DNA from: JAEUOS01 sp965279115
Lineage (GTDB): Bacteria; Pseudomonadota; Gammaproteobacteria; Burkholderiales; JAEUOS01
DNA length: 64,000 nucleotides
NCBI GenBank assembly: GCA_965279115.1
Contig: OZ257137.1
Span: 5,332,001-5,396,000, forward strand
Direction of reading: 5' to 3'
Positions 1-8,374 of this stretch are shown here, one piece after another. Every line of letters begins with the position of its first letter. Within the stretch, counting starts at the first letter, position 1. The position numbers were made by a program, and so were the translations under genes. The notes beneath the pieces are model-generated. The model saw only the letters and a program-made list of their open reading frames with translations, had not been told where the DNA came from and made no database searches.

Positions 1-725
1 CCCACCTTGTGGTCGCGTACCAGGGTCTCGATCTCGTCGACCACGGCCCTGGGTTCGCGCACCCGGTAGTCGCGCCAGAACTTCCACTGGCTGCAGAAGG
101 TGCAGGTGAACGGGCAGCCGCGCGCGAAGTTGGGTATCGCCACCCGCACGTTCATGGGCACGTAGATGTACTTGTTCCATTCCAGAATGCCCCAGTCCGG
201 GGTGATGCGCTCCAGATCGGAGATGGTGGGTTCCGCCGGTGTTGCGACGACCTTGCCATCTTCCGCGAAGGCGATGCCCTTGACCTTTGCACGTTGTTCC
301 GGCCAGCGGCCTTCGTCGATGCATTTCACCAGATTGAGGAACACCTGCTCGCCCTCGCCGCGGACGATGGCATCGGTCCAGGGGGCTTCCTTGAGCACCT
401 GCGGGTACATGAAGGTGCCGTGGATGCCGCCGAGCACGGTGACAATGTCCGGATTGACCTCCTTGGCGATCTGCATCACCCGCTCGGCCTTGTAGATGGC
501 GGGGGTGATCGCGGTGACACCGACCACGTCTGGCCGGATCTCGCGGATTTGCGCGCGCAACTGCTCGTCTTCGATGTGGTTGGTCATGGCGTCGACAAAG
601 ACTACATCGTCGTACCCGCCCGCCTTGAGCGCCCCGGCGATGTACGCCACCCACGCGGGCGGCCAGTTGCCGGCGATTTCGGCGCCGCCCGAGTGATAGT
701 TTGGATGTACCAGCAGTATCCTCAT
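1..725 (-). CDS. bchE: Anaerobic Mg-protoporphyrin IX monomethyl ester cyclase BchE (partial, N-terminal part)
   Basis: Reading leftward from ATG at 725, the protein begins MRILLVHPNYHSGGAEIAGNW, the hallmark N terminus of BchE. It continues with the cobalamin-binding Rossmann region (motifs ITPAIYKAERV and VLGGIHGTFMYPQ). Near residues 204-211 a radical-SAM CxxxCxxC cluster appears (C-P-F-T-C-T-F-C followed by SQWKFW). About 241 residues are visible and the rest lies outside the window. BchE uses B12 and radical SAM chemistry to form the isocyclic ring of bacteriochlorophyll without oxygen. A strong Shine-Dalgarno (GAGGAGG) lies just upstream of the ATG. Other B12-radical SAM proteins such as hopanoid methylases share the fold, but these N-terminal motifs are BchE-specific as far as I know. 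Confidence 0.93.
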   Translation of the reverse strand, partial: MRILLVHPNYHSGGAEIAGNWPPAWVAYIAGALKAGGYDDVVFVDAMTNHIEDEQLRAQIREIRPDVVGVTAITPAIYKAERVMQIAKEVNPDIVTVLGGIHGTFMYPQVLKEAPWTDAIVRGEGEQVFLNLVKCIDEGRWPEQRAKVKGIAFAEDGKVVATPAEPTISDLERITPDWGILEWNKYIYVPMNVRVAIPNFARGCPFTCTFCSQWKFWRDYRVREPRAVVDEIETLVRDHKV

Positions 726-743
726 TCGAACGCCTCCTCAATA

Positions 744-761
744 TGTAATGCAAAAGTTACA
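744..761 (-). promoter_or_regulatory. PpsR/CrtJ-type palindrome in the bchE promoter
   Basis: TGT at 744-746 and ACA at 759-761 are separated by exactly 12 bp, with symmetric arms TGTAA/TTACA. This matches the TGT-N12-ACA site of the PpsR/CrtJ aerobic repressors of photosynthesis genes. It covers the predicted -10 element (TAACTT, 759-754 on the minus strand) and the start point near 747, so binding would block RNA polymerase. The repressor gene is not in the window; binding is inferred. Confidence 0.7.
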
Positions 762-780
762 TTCAAGGAGAAAGGGTAAA

Positions 781-794
781 TTGACATAAATCAA
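781..794 (-). promoter_or_regulatory. FNR-type box upstream of bchE
   Basis: On the minus strand the sequence is TTGAT-TTAT-GTCAA, matching nine of ten positions of the FNR consensus TTGAT-N4-ATCAA. Its centre (787.5) lies about 41 bp upstream of a start point placed at about 747, the class II activator position. With the PpsR-type palindrome downstream this predicts bchE activation under low oxygen. The plus strand could use the same box, but the next plus-strand gene begins about 260 bp away. Confidence 0.72.
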
Positions 795-1052
795 ATGCCG
801 GCACCGCGCATGTTCCGCAGGCCGCCATGCCCGGACAGGTCGTTGAAAATGAGGGGGCAAGTGGGGCGAGATCCCCGCAAAGGCCCAACAACCCGCGCGT
901 TACTATGGTCTGGGGTCTGTCTGGAGCCCTGCGCCGGCATCGAGCGCAGGCGTATGCCGTTCAGCCGTTGAAATTGCACGTCAAATTTGTGCGGGAGAGA
1001 TGGTGCTTGTAGCCACGCGGCGAGTGTTGCGATGCGGTAGCCAGCCAACCCG

Positions 1053-3575
1053 ATGCGGCCAGCCGCGCGCCGGGGAGCCGCGTTGAGCCTGCACCTGCCC
1101 AGAACGCTTGCCGGCAGGTTGTTCATGCTGTTCGCCGCGATCCAGCTGGCGGTGCTTGCGCTCGGATTCGGCATGTCCTACCACTACCAACTCAGCCAGC
1201 GCATCGAGGATACGCGCCGCACGGCTGAACTTGTGGCAGGCGTGGCCGCCCAGGCCGTGGCTGGCAGCCTGGCGGATCAGGACGCGGCGGCGATCCGGCC
1301 GGTGCTGGTCAAGGCGGTCGGCAGCGAGTCATTCCAGCGGGCATCCTACGAGGACACGGCCGGTCACAGCGTCACATTCAATGCAACCCGTGACTTTTTT
1401 GTCCCCGCGCCGGCCTGGCTGAGCAACTATGTGGCGGCCCAGTTGCTTCCCATCCAGCAAGGCGTGTGGGTGAGCGGACGGGATGCCGGAAAACTGAGCC
1501 TGGATTTCGCGGTGGACAGGATCGCCGCCCAGCTTTGGCAAAGCGCGCGCCAGGCTCTCGTCATCGCGCTTCTCGGATTGGCCGCCGGGCTCGCCGCAAC
1601 CCACTGGCTGTTGCATCGCTGGCTGGGTGGACTGGCGAGCTTCGGATGGGTCGAGTCGAGCATCCGTGCGGGCGTGACGGACGCCGCTGCCGAAATCGAT
1701 CAGGACATGCCGCTGGAGTTCCGGCGCGTCGCTGAACGGCTCAACAGCGCCACGGCGAGCATGCGCGACCAGTTCGGGCAACGCATCGACGTTCTGATGG
1801 ATGCTCTGATCCAGCACAAGGGCGCGATCGACCGGTCGGCCATCGTCAGCGAAATCGATCCCGCCGGCACCATTTTGCGGGTCAATGACATGTATTGCGA
1901 GGTATCGGCGCGCTCCCGCGAGGACATCGTCGGGCGTGACTGGAACTTCATGCTTGCGGCGGGCGATGCGCATGACGGCTTGCCCGGGCCGGGACTCGAT
2001 GCCAGCGTGCGGGCCGGGGATTTCAGCCATGTGCGTCCTGACGGGTCGGTGTTCTGGGTACGCAGTACGCAGGTGCCGATTTTCGCGCCCGACGGCAGCC
2101 TCGAAAAGTACATCTGCATCGGCTTCGACATCAGCGAGCGCAAGGCCTCGGAGGAGAAGGTCCGGCGTCTGGCCTACTTCGATGTCCTCACCGGGTTGCC
2201 GAATCGGCGCCACTTCTTCGAGGAGGTCGAGACGCACGTCAAGCGCGCCGATGCCGTGGCGGAGCGCTTTGCGATCCTGCATTTCGACCTCTACAACTTC
2301 AAGGACGTAAACGACACGCTCGGGCACGCGGCCGGCGACGCCTTGCTCGTCGAGGTTGGCGGCCGTGTGTCGGCGTCGCTCGGGCCGGACGCTTTCGTCG
2401 CTCGCCTGGGGGGGGACGAGTATGCCGTTCTGGCGCCTGGCGCGGACAGCGCGGGCGCCGCCACCCGGTTCGCCGAGCGCATATTCGAAACCCTGGAAGT
2501 ACCGTTCCGCACGACCGTTGGCGAGATGCACTTGTCGTCAAGCATAGGCGTTTCGCTTTATCCGGACGACGGCGACGACGTCACCTCGCTGCTCAAGCAT
2601 GCGGACATGGCGCTGTATCGCGCCAAGGCGCGCGGCAAGCGCGCATGCGTGCTTTTTTCGAGCGATCTCGGGCGCAGCAACCGCGAGCGCGCTGAACTGG
2701 AGCGCGAACTCAGGCACGCGCTGGAGCGCGGTGAATTGAGCCTTGAGTATCAGCCCAAGTATCACCTTGGCTATGATCGCGTGGTCGGCGCCGAGGCGCT
2801 GCTGCGCTGGAATCACCCGGTTCTTGGGCGGGTTTCGCCCGCGCGGTTCATCCCCGTGGCGGAGGAGTCGCAACTGATCATCCCGATCGGCAAGTGGGTC
2901 ATTGAAGAGGTATGCCGGCAGATCCAGCGCTGGGAGAATGCAGGCATGCCGTCGATTCAGGTGGCGCTCAATCTATCGGCGGTTCAGTTCCGCTCCGCAC
3001 GCCTGTTCGAGGACATCGCGGCCATTCTCGCCCGAGCCGACGTGTTGCCGGGGCAAATCGAGCTGGAAATCACCGAAAGCCTGCTGATGGACGACCCCGG
3101 CGCGGCGGTGGCATTGCTGGGGCGCCTGCGCCAGGCCGGGTTCTCGATCGCCATCGACGATTTCGGCACCGGCTATTCGTCGCTCAGCTACCTGAAGAAA
3201 TTCCCGGTGGGCGTGCTGAAGATCGACCGCTCTTTCATCAAGGACCTGGCGGAGAACATGGACGACCGCGCCATCGCCGCGGCGGTGGTGAGCATGGCCG
3301 GCTCCCTGCTGCTCGATGTCGTGGCCGAGGGGGTCGAAACCATCGAGCAGCTCGACGTCCTGCGCGACATGGGATGCGACTATATCCAGGGCTATTACAT
3401 CAGCAAGCCGCTTGCGCCGGACGAGTTCGAGCGCTTCGTGCGCGTGTCGCATGAACACGGTATCGAGGTTGCGCGCATTCCCGCGCAAGCACAGGCGCCG
3501 CTTGCCGTCCCGCCGATTGCATCCGTCGAAAGGCCGGCCGCGATCCCTGTCGCAGCCGACGTCTCGCCGGTCTAG
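1053..3575 (+). CDS. Membrane-bound PAS-GGDEF-EAL cyclic-di-GMP turnover protein
   Basis: 840 residues. An N-terminal transmembrane helix (about 20-40) and a second (about 165-190) bracket a periplasmic sensor segment. A PAS/PAC region follows (about 255-370), then a GGDEF domain with the signature GGDEY (about 450) and an EAL domain with EALLRW (about 580), ITESLL, DDFGTGYSSL, KIDRSF and VAEGVET. Both catalytic signatures look intact, so it may make and break c-di-GMP, switched by the sensor part. The ATG at 1053 has no clear ribosome site. A TTG at 1083 preceded by GGGGAG is a reasonable alternative start that still keeps the first transmembrane helix. Its stop codon overlaps that of the convergent neighbour. 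Confidence 0.92.
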   Translation: MRPAARRGAALSLHLPRTLAGRLFMLFAAIQLAVLALGFGMSYHYQLSQRIEDTRRTAELVAGVAAQAVAGSLADQDAAAIRPVLVKAVGSESFQRASYEDTAGHSVTFNATRDFFVPAPAWLSNYVAAQLLPIQQGVWVSGRDAGKLSLDFAVDRIAAQLWQSARQALVIALLGLAAGLAATHWLLHRWLGGLASFGWVESSIRAGVTDAAAEIDQDMPLEFRRVAERLNSATASMRDQFGQRIDVLMDALIQHKGAIDRSAIVSEIDPAGTILRVNDMYCEVSARSREDIVGRDWNFMLAAGDAHDGLPGPGLDASVRAGDFSHVRPDGSVFWVRSTQVPIFAPDGSLEKYICIGFDISERKASEEKVRRLAYFDVLTGLPNRRHFFEEVETHVKRADAVAERFAILHFDLYNFKDVNDTLGHAAGDALLVEVGGRVSASLGPDAFVARLGGDEYAVLAPGADSAGAATRFAERIFETLEVPFRTTVGEMHLSSSIGVSLYPDDGDDVTSLLKHADMALYRAKARGKRACVLFSSDLGRSNRERAELERELRHALERGELSLEYQPKYHLGYDRVVGAEALLRWNHPVLGRVSPARFIPVAEESQLIIPIGKWVIEEVCRQIQRWENAGMPSIQVALNLSAVQFRSARLFEDIAAILARADVLPGQIELEITESLLMDDPGAAVALLGRLRQAGFSIAIDDFGTGYSSLSYLKKFPVGVLKIDRSFIKDLAENMDDRAIAAAVVSMAGSLLLDVVAEGVETIEQLDVLRDMGCDYIQGYYISKPLAPDEFERFVRVSHEHGIEVARIPAQAQAPLAVPPIASVERPAAIPVAADVSPV

Positions 3576-5632
3576 GAGCGTGCGTCCGGCGCAGCGGCCG
3601 GTCGGCCGGTTTCGCACCAGCGCTGCCACATGCCTTGAAAGGCCGCTTCCAGCGCGCGGGTGAAACTGGCATGGTCGAAGAGGGCGGAGTCGCGCATGGA
3701 CCGGCGCAAGCCTGTTCGATAGCCCGCCAGGCGCTGCCTGTCACCCACGAGCTCGACCGCAAGGCGTACGTAGGCGTCGGCGTCGGCCGCGATCAGTTCG
3801 CCGGCACCGATGCAGCGCAGGAAGGCCTCGGTCTGGCGGCCCGCCATCTGCTTTTGCGAAAGGGTCACCACCGGCACGCCCATCCAAAGCGCGTCGAGCG
3901 AGGTCAGGCCGCCGCAGAACGGAAACGGGTCGAGTGCCACGTGCATGTCTGCATATTGGTCAAGCGCGTCCACGTAGCGGGTCCAGCCGCGCATTTCCAC
4001 CCGCCTGTGGGCAATGCCCGCGGCGGCGATGTTGGCGCGCAACCATTCGCGGGCGGCCGGGTCGTCCAGCGCGGCGTACTTGAGCAGCAGGCGCGCGTCG
4101 GGCGCCGCTTCGAGAAGGCGTGCCCATAGCTTGAGCACGGCGGAATTGAGCTTGGAAGGGTTGTTGAATGAACCGAAGGTCGGCGGCATGCCGGCGGCAG
4201 GCATGCGCGCATCCGGACTGCCCGCGGGCGGTGTGAAGCAGAAACGCGAGATCGGCAGGCGCCAAACCTTCTCGCTGTAGAGCGCTTCGCAATCGGGGGG
4301 CGTGGTGTGCGGGTCGCTGATGATGTAGTCGATCTCTGGCAGGCCGGTGGAGCCGGGATAGGCCAGCCAGGTCGCCTGTACCGGCGCCGGCTTGCGGGCG
4401 AACAGCATCAGGCGGTTGCCGGCCGTGTGGCCGGCCAGGTCCACCAGGATATCGATGCCGTCCGCGCGCACCAGCCGGTCGGCCTCATCAGTGGAAAGCG
4501 TGTCGATCTCACGCCAGTGGTCCGCGTTGGCCCGCAGTTCGCCGTTGCGCTGATCGCGCAAGGCGGTCGCGTCATAGGCGAATATCTCGAACCGGGCCCG
4601 GTCATGATTGGCAAGCACCCCTGCCATCAGGGTCATGGCGACATGGTCGCGGAAGTCGGGCGACACATAGCCGATGCGCAGGCGCCGCCCGGGTTCGCGC
4701 GGGTTGGGCCAATGCGCGTGGCGTTTCGAATCGGCGAACAGCCGCATCAGGTCGCGTCGCCACAGGGCGTTTGCGGCGGCGTCGAAATCGCCGGCATAGT
4801 CCGCCGCACTGATGGCTGACGAAACCGCCGGCAGGTGACTCGGAAACAGCCGCACGACTTTCTCGTAGTGGGGCGCGGCTTCGCGGATGCGCCCCATGGT
4901 GTTCAGGCAGTTCGCCAGGTTGATGTTGGCGTCGAGGTCGTCCGGCGCCTCGCCATGCACCGCGCGGAACAGGTCGAGGGCCTCGCTGTGCCGTCCGCGC
5001 CTGGACAGCGCATCACCCAGGAACAAGCGTGCATTGTGCAGCGTCGCCGGCGGTGGGTCGGGCAGTGCGAGGGCGCGGCGCAGTACATCGATCGCCAGGT
5101 CGAAGTCGGCGGCAAGCAAGCTTGCTTCGGCCTTGCGGAAGCGCAACATGCCAAGCTCGGTCAGGGCCGAGGGATCGTTCGGTTGCAGGCGCGTGCAATG
5201 CTCGCAGGCTTCGATGGCTGCGGCGAGGTCACCCTGTTCCGCGCGGGAGCGTGCGAGGTTGAACCAGGACGGAAAATGCCCGGGCGCGCGCGCCGCAGCC
5301 TCGGCGAACGCCTGGGCTGCATCGCCGGTGCGCCCCTGGGCTGCGAGCGCATTGCCGAGGTTGAACCAGTGCAGATGGGGGGTCGCATCGCGCTCGATCG
5401 CGCGGCGGATCAGGCCCTCCGCCGCCGCTGCGTCGCCCCTGGCCAGGCGCACCACACCCATGAGATGCAAGGCACGGGCATGATTGCCGTCGCGCGCAAG
5501 CGCCGCCGTGAATGCATGTTGCGCACCGTTCAGGTCACCCGCTTCGAAACAGGCGATGCCGGCGTCGATGTCGCGCTCGATCGCCGCGGCCGTGCCGCCG
5601 GACCCAAACCCGAAAATCGAGCGCAGGGACAA
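3572..5632 (-). CDS. TPR-repeat GT41 glycosyltransferase (O-GlcNAc transferase/SPINDLY-like)
   Basis: 686 residues. TPR-type repeats occupy roughly residues 20-290. The catalytic part (about 310-670) carries GT41 signatures: GYVSPDFRDH, LAGHTAGNRL, KPAPVQATWLAYPGSTG, FGSFNNPSKLN and DPFPFCGGLTSLDALWMG. The family transfers a sugar from a nucleotide donor to Ser/Thr of proteins. Bacterial members are mostly uncharacterised; some modify adhesins or flagellins. No flagellin or adhesin gene is nearby, so the target is unknown. There is no signal peptide, so it is probably cytoplasmic. It lies just upstream of nothing co-oriented except suhB, which precedes it on the minus strand by 7 bp, suggesting shared transcription. 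Confidence 0.88.
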   Translation of the reverse strand: MSLRSIFGFGSGGTAAAIERDIDAGIACFEAGDLNGAQHAFTAALARDGNHARALHLMGVVRLARGDAAAAEGLIRRAIERDATPHLHWFNLGNALAAQGRTGDAAQAFAEAAARAPGHFPSWFNLARSRAEQGDLAAAIEACEHCTRLQPNDPSALTELGMLRFRKAEASLLAADFDLAIDVLRRALALPDPPPATLHNARLFLGDALSRRGRHSEALDLFRAVHGEAPDDLDANINLANCLNTMGRIREAAPHYEKVVRLFPSHLPAVSSAISAADYAGDFDAAANALWRRDLMRLFADSKRHAHWPNPREPGRRLRIGYVSPDFRDHVAMTLMAGVLANHDRARFEIFAYDATALRDQRNGELRANADHWREIDTLSTDEADRLVRADGIDILVDLAGHTAGNRLMLFARKPAPVQATWLAYPGSTGLPEIDYIISDPHTTPPDCEALYSEKVWRLPISRFCFTPPAGSPDARMPAAGMPPTFGSFNNPSKLNSAVLKLWARLLEAAPDARLLLKYAALDDPAAREWLRANIAAAGIAHRRVEMRGWTRYVDALDQYADMHVALDPFPFCGGLTSLDALWMGVPVVTLSQKQMAGRQTEAFLRCIGAGELIAADADAYVRLAVELVGDRQRLAGYRTGLRRSMRDSALFDHASFTRALEAAFQGMWQRWCETGRPAAAPDARS

Positions 5633-5639
5633 GGCTTTG

Positions 5640-6422
5640 TCAGGCGGAGGCGATCAGGCCGAGCAACTGGGCGAATACCTTCGGGCTGCCGGCTACGACT
5701 TCGCCGCTTTCGAGATAGCCGCCTTCGCCCGCGAAGTCGCCCACCAGCCCGCCGGCCTCCTGGATGAGCAGGCTTCCCGCCGCGATATCCCAGGGCGAAA
5801 GCCCCATTTCCCAGAAGCCATCGAAGCGGCCGGCGGCCACGTAGGCGAGGTCAAGGGCGGCAGCTCCCGGCCGGCGGATGCCGGCGCAGTTCGGGGTGAC
5901 CTTGCGGAACATCGCGATGTAGCGGTCCAGCAGCTCGAGCTTCGAGAATGGAAACCCGGTGCCGATCAGGGCATCGCCGATGCGGTCGCGCTTGGCGACG
6001 CGGATGCGCTTGTCGTTGAGGAATGCACCGGCGCCGCGGGTGGCCGTGAACAGTTCGTTCTTGGCCGGGTCATAGACCACACCCTGCGTGATCACGCCCT
6101 TGTGCTTCAGGCCGATCGATACGGCGAACTGCGGCACGCCATGGATGAAGTTGGTCGTGCCGTCGAGCGGATCGATGATCCAGACGAACTCGTCCTGCGA
6201 GCCCTTGGTGACGCCGGACTCCTCAGCCAGGATTGCGTGGTTCGGGTAGGCTTCGCGCAGTACGCTGATGATCGCTGCTTCGGCAGCACGGTCGACTTCG
6301 GTGACGAAATCGTTCTGGCGCTTGATTTCCACCTTGAGGACATCGAGGTCGCGGGACGCGCGGTTGATGAGGTTGCCGGCCTTGCGTGCGGCTTTCACCG
6401 CAATGTTGAGCATCGGATGCAT
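5640..6422 (-). CDS. suhB: Inositol-1-monophosphatase family protein SuhB
   Basis: The start chosen is MHPMLNIA, giving 260 residues, close to the usual length; an in-frame extension to 6545 adds non-conserved sequence. Metal-binding motifs are present: EESG, DPLDGTTNFIHG and GLSPWDIAAG. The family hydrolyses inositol monophosphates. In Enterobacteria SuhB also joins the ribosomal RNA antitermination complex, and that second role may apply here. It is transcribed divergently from trmJ across a 63-bp gap, an arrangement common in betaproteobacteria. No clear Shine-Dalgarno precedes the start. Confidence 0.93.
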   Translation of the reverse strand: MHPMLNIAVKAARKAGNLINRASRDLDVLKVEIKRQNDFVTEVDRAAEAAIISVLREAYPNHAILAEESGVTKGSQDEFVWIIDPLDGTTNFIHGVPQFAVSIGLKHKGVITQGVVYDPAKNELFTATRGAGAFLNDKRIRVAKRDRIGDALIGTGFPFSKLELLDRYIAMFRKVTPNCAGIRRPGAAALDLAYVAAGRFDGFWEMGLSPWDIAAGSLLIQEAGGLVGDFAGEGGYLESGEVVAGSPKVFAQLLGLIASA

Positions 6423-6485
6423 GAAGATTGGCTGGCGGCGCGAGCGGCCTTGAGTTGACTGCAGAACCCTACATTTTATCCGACC

Positions 6486-7229
6486 GTGACCTCCCGATCC
6501 GATTTCCTGCCAAATATCCGCGTGGTGCTGGTCGAAACCAGCCATCCCGGCAACATTGGCGCGGCCGCCCGCGCAATGAAGACCATGGGTTTGTCGCAGT
6601 TGTATCTGGTCGCGCCGCGCTGCTACCCGCAGGATGCCGCGGCACGCGCCATGGCAAGCGGCGCAGACGATGTCATGGCGGCTGCCCGGATCGTCGATAC
6701 GCTAGACGAGGCGCTCGGCGAGTGCGTGCGGGTAGTGGCTTCAACTGCGCGCACCCGTGAATTGGGGCCACCGTCGCTGGATGCCCGTGCCGCGGTGGCG
6801 GAGCTGGCTGCGGCAGCGGCAGGCGGTCCGGTGGCCCTGGTGTTCGGCAACGAAACCTCGGGCCTTTCGAACCAGCAGTTGCGCCGCTGCGACCTTTTGG
6901 CCCACATTCCCGCCAATCCCGCTTATTCGTCACTCAACCTTGCGGCGGCGGTGCAGGTGTTCTGCTACGAGATGCGCATGGTGCAGGATGGTGCCATCCC
7001 GGTGCCCGCCGGCGACAGCGACCGGCCTGCCACCCGTGGCGAAGTGGAGGCGATGCTGGCGCATGCGGAAGAAGCACTGGCGGCCATCGGGTTCTACGAT
7101 CCGGCCAATCCGAAGCGGCTGCTGCCGCGGTTGCGGCGCCTTGCGGCCCGTTCCCGCCTCGAATACGAGGAGGTCAACATCCTGCGCGGCATGCTTGCCT
7201 ATGCGGCCCGCGCCGCCGCGCGCAGATGA
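6486..7229 (+). CDS. trmJ: tRNA (cytidine/uridine-2'-O-)-methyltransferase TrmJ
   Basis: 247 residues with a GTG start. The SPOUT fold is indicated by the N-terminal ETSHPGNIGAAARAMKTMG and the AdoMet knot motifs VFGNETSGLSNQQL and IPANPAYSSLNLAAAVQVF. TrmJ methylates the ribose of nucleotide 32 in tRNA anticodon loops. The C-terminal extension (about 180-247) is helical, as in the family. It is divergent from suhB and convergent with the next gene (2-bp gap between stops). Confidence 0.95.
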   Translation: MTSRSDFLPNIRVVLVETSHPGNIGAAARAMKTMGLSQLYLVAPRCYPQDAAARAMASGADDVMAAARIVDTLDEALGECVRVVASTARTRELGPPSLDARAAVAELAAAAAGGPVALVFGNETSGLSNQQLRRCDLLAHIPANPAYSSLNLAAAVQVFCYEMRMVQDGAIPVPAGDSDRPATRGEVEAMLAHAEEALAAIGFYDPANPKRLLPRLRRLAARSRLEYEEVNILRGMLAYAARAAARR

Positions 7230-7231
7230 AG

Positions 7232-7726
7232 TCAGGGCTTGTCGGGCGTCTGGGGACCGGCAGGCGTGTCGTCCGGGCCGAGGGTTTTCATGCGATTGGT
7301 CTTGAGCATTTCCTTGAGCCGCTCCTCGGGCGTCAGCGCGTGCATGCGCCGTGTGGCGGTAAGGTCGTTGAGTCGCCGCGTTTCATCCACGCCAAGGGTG
7401 GCCATGCGCTGTTCAAGGCTCATCGACTGCAGGCGCTGCGTGATCGAAAGATCGCCATCCGGGCCATTCACCAGCGGCGCCGCGCCCGGCGCGGTGGGCC
7501 GCAGGTCGGCCTCGAAGGCCCAGATCTTGTCGTCGCCCACAAGCAAGTGGTAGCGATGCTCGCCCGGGCGCGCGACCTGGATGGTGATGATCTTGGCCAT
7601 CGTGCCCTTGGGAAAGCCCTGCACGTCGCGTTGCAGGTATACCTCCTGGCCCGACAGGTAGCTGGGGTTGGATCCACGCAGCACGCCCATTCGCGTGGTC
7701 TTGAAGAGGTCGTCATCGGCTGCCAT
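7232..7726 (-). CDS. Uncharacterised soluble protein
   Basis: 164 residues when started at the ATG at 7726 (MAADDDLF...). A longer in-frame reading to 7969 would run through the opposite-strand gene and is not favoured. No signal peptide or membrane segment is seen. The middle contains a hydrophilic beta-rich stretch (GTMAKIITIQVARPGEHRYHL). The C-terminal half has repeated short helices of the type L-T-x-x-R-R-M-H/K-x-L, ending in a Pro-rich tail. I do not recognise the family. Its start codon overlaps the start of the divergent YqgE-like gene (shared CATG), so the two are likely co-regulated or one start is further in. Confidence 0.6.
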   Translation of the reverse strand: MAADDDLFKTTRMGVLRGSNPSYLSGQEVYLQRDVQGFPKGTMAKIITIQVARPGEHRYHLLVGDDKIWAFEADLRPTAPGAAPLVNGPDGDLSITQRLQSMSLEQRMATLGVDETRRLNDLTATRRMHALTPEERLKEMLKTNRMKTLGPDDTPAGPQTPDKP

Positions 7727-8351
7727 GCGTGAGAGGTTACCGCAATCCGCGCATCGTGTGGCGACCCGGCACGGGCGCCGCAGCCTGCTGGGCACGCTTG
7801 GCGCCGGGTTTCTGGCACTTGCCGCAGGCGGTATCGCCAGGGCCCAGAGACCGGCGCCGAATGCGGCGCTGCTGGTGGCATCGCCAGACCTGAAAGGCTC
7901 GATCTTCTCCGCAAGCGTCGTGATGGTCATGCGCGTGCCGGGTGAGGAGACCATCGGGGTCATCCTCAATCTGCGCTCGGCGGAAACCTCGTCCGACCTG
8001 GCCCTGCCGGACGGCAGCGGCCCGATCGCAGAAGTCTATCGTGGCGGCCCCTTGTCGCCGCGCGCGCCTTTTGTGATCGCGGAGACCTCGCTTGCCGTCG
8101 AAGGCAGCCTTGAAGTCATCGAGAAGGTTCGTTTCGCCGCCGGCGCGCGCAACCTGCGCTCGCTGCTCGGCTCAACCGAACTCGGGCGCCGCAAGGTGTT
8201 CCTGGGCTATTCCGGCTGGGCGCCGGGACAACTGGCGCAGGAAATCGCCGCGGGCTACTGGGAGGCGCGGGGCCTGGAAACGCATCACCTGTTCGACCCG
8301 GACCCGGCGACCCAGTGGAAGCGGCTCACCGGCGCCTTGCGGGCGATCTAG
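7725..8351 (+). CDS. Exported YqgE/AlgH (DUF179) family protein
   Basis: 208 residues from ATG 7725. The mature part matches the YqgE/AlgH fold: ALLVASPDLKGSIFSASVVM, GVILNLRS, VYRGGPLSPRAPF and VFLGYSGWAPGQLAQEI. YqgE proteins are usually cytoplasmic. This one has an N-terminal twin-arginine-like signal (RRSLLGTLGAGFLALAAGG followed by an ARAQ cleavage-like site), which is unusual. A GTG at 7758 would give a more compact signal peptide (MATRHGRRSLLG...) and would remove the overlap with the divergent gene. The function of the family is not settled. Confidence 0.82.
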   Translation: MRERLPQSAHRVATRHGRRSLLGTLGAGFLALAAGGIARAQRPAPNAALLVASPDLKGSIFSASVVMVMRVPGEETIGVILNLRSAETSSDLALPDGSGPIAEVYRGGPLSPRAPFVIAETSLAVEGSLEVIEKVRFAAGARNLRSLLGSTELGRRKVFLGYSGWAPGQLAQEIAAGYWEARGLETHHLFDPDPATQWKRLTGALRAI

Positions 8352-8374
8352 GCCGGAGGGGTGGGAGCGCGCTG

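Noticed and set aside
9..779. 256-residue plus-strand open frame across the bchE region
   Set aside because: It is antisense to the clear BchE reading frame and has no recognisable domain.
6423..6485. TTGACT/TTTATC as a sigma-70 promoter for trmJ
   Set aside because: The spacer is about 14 bp, too short for a normal promoter.
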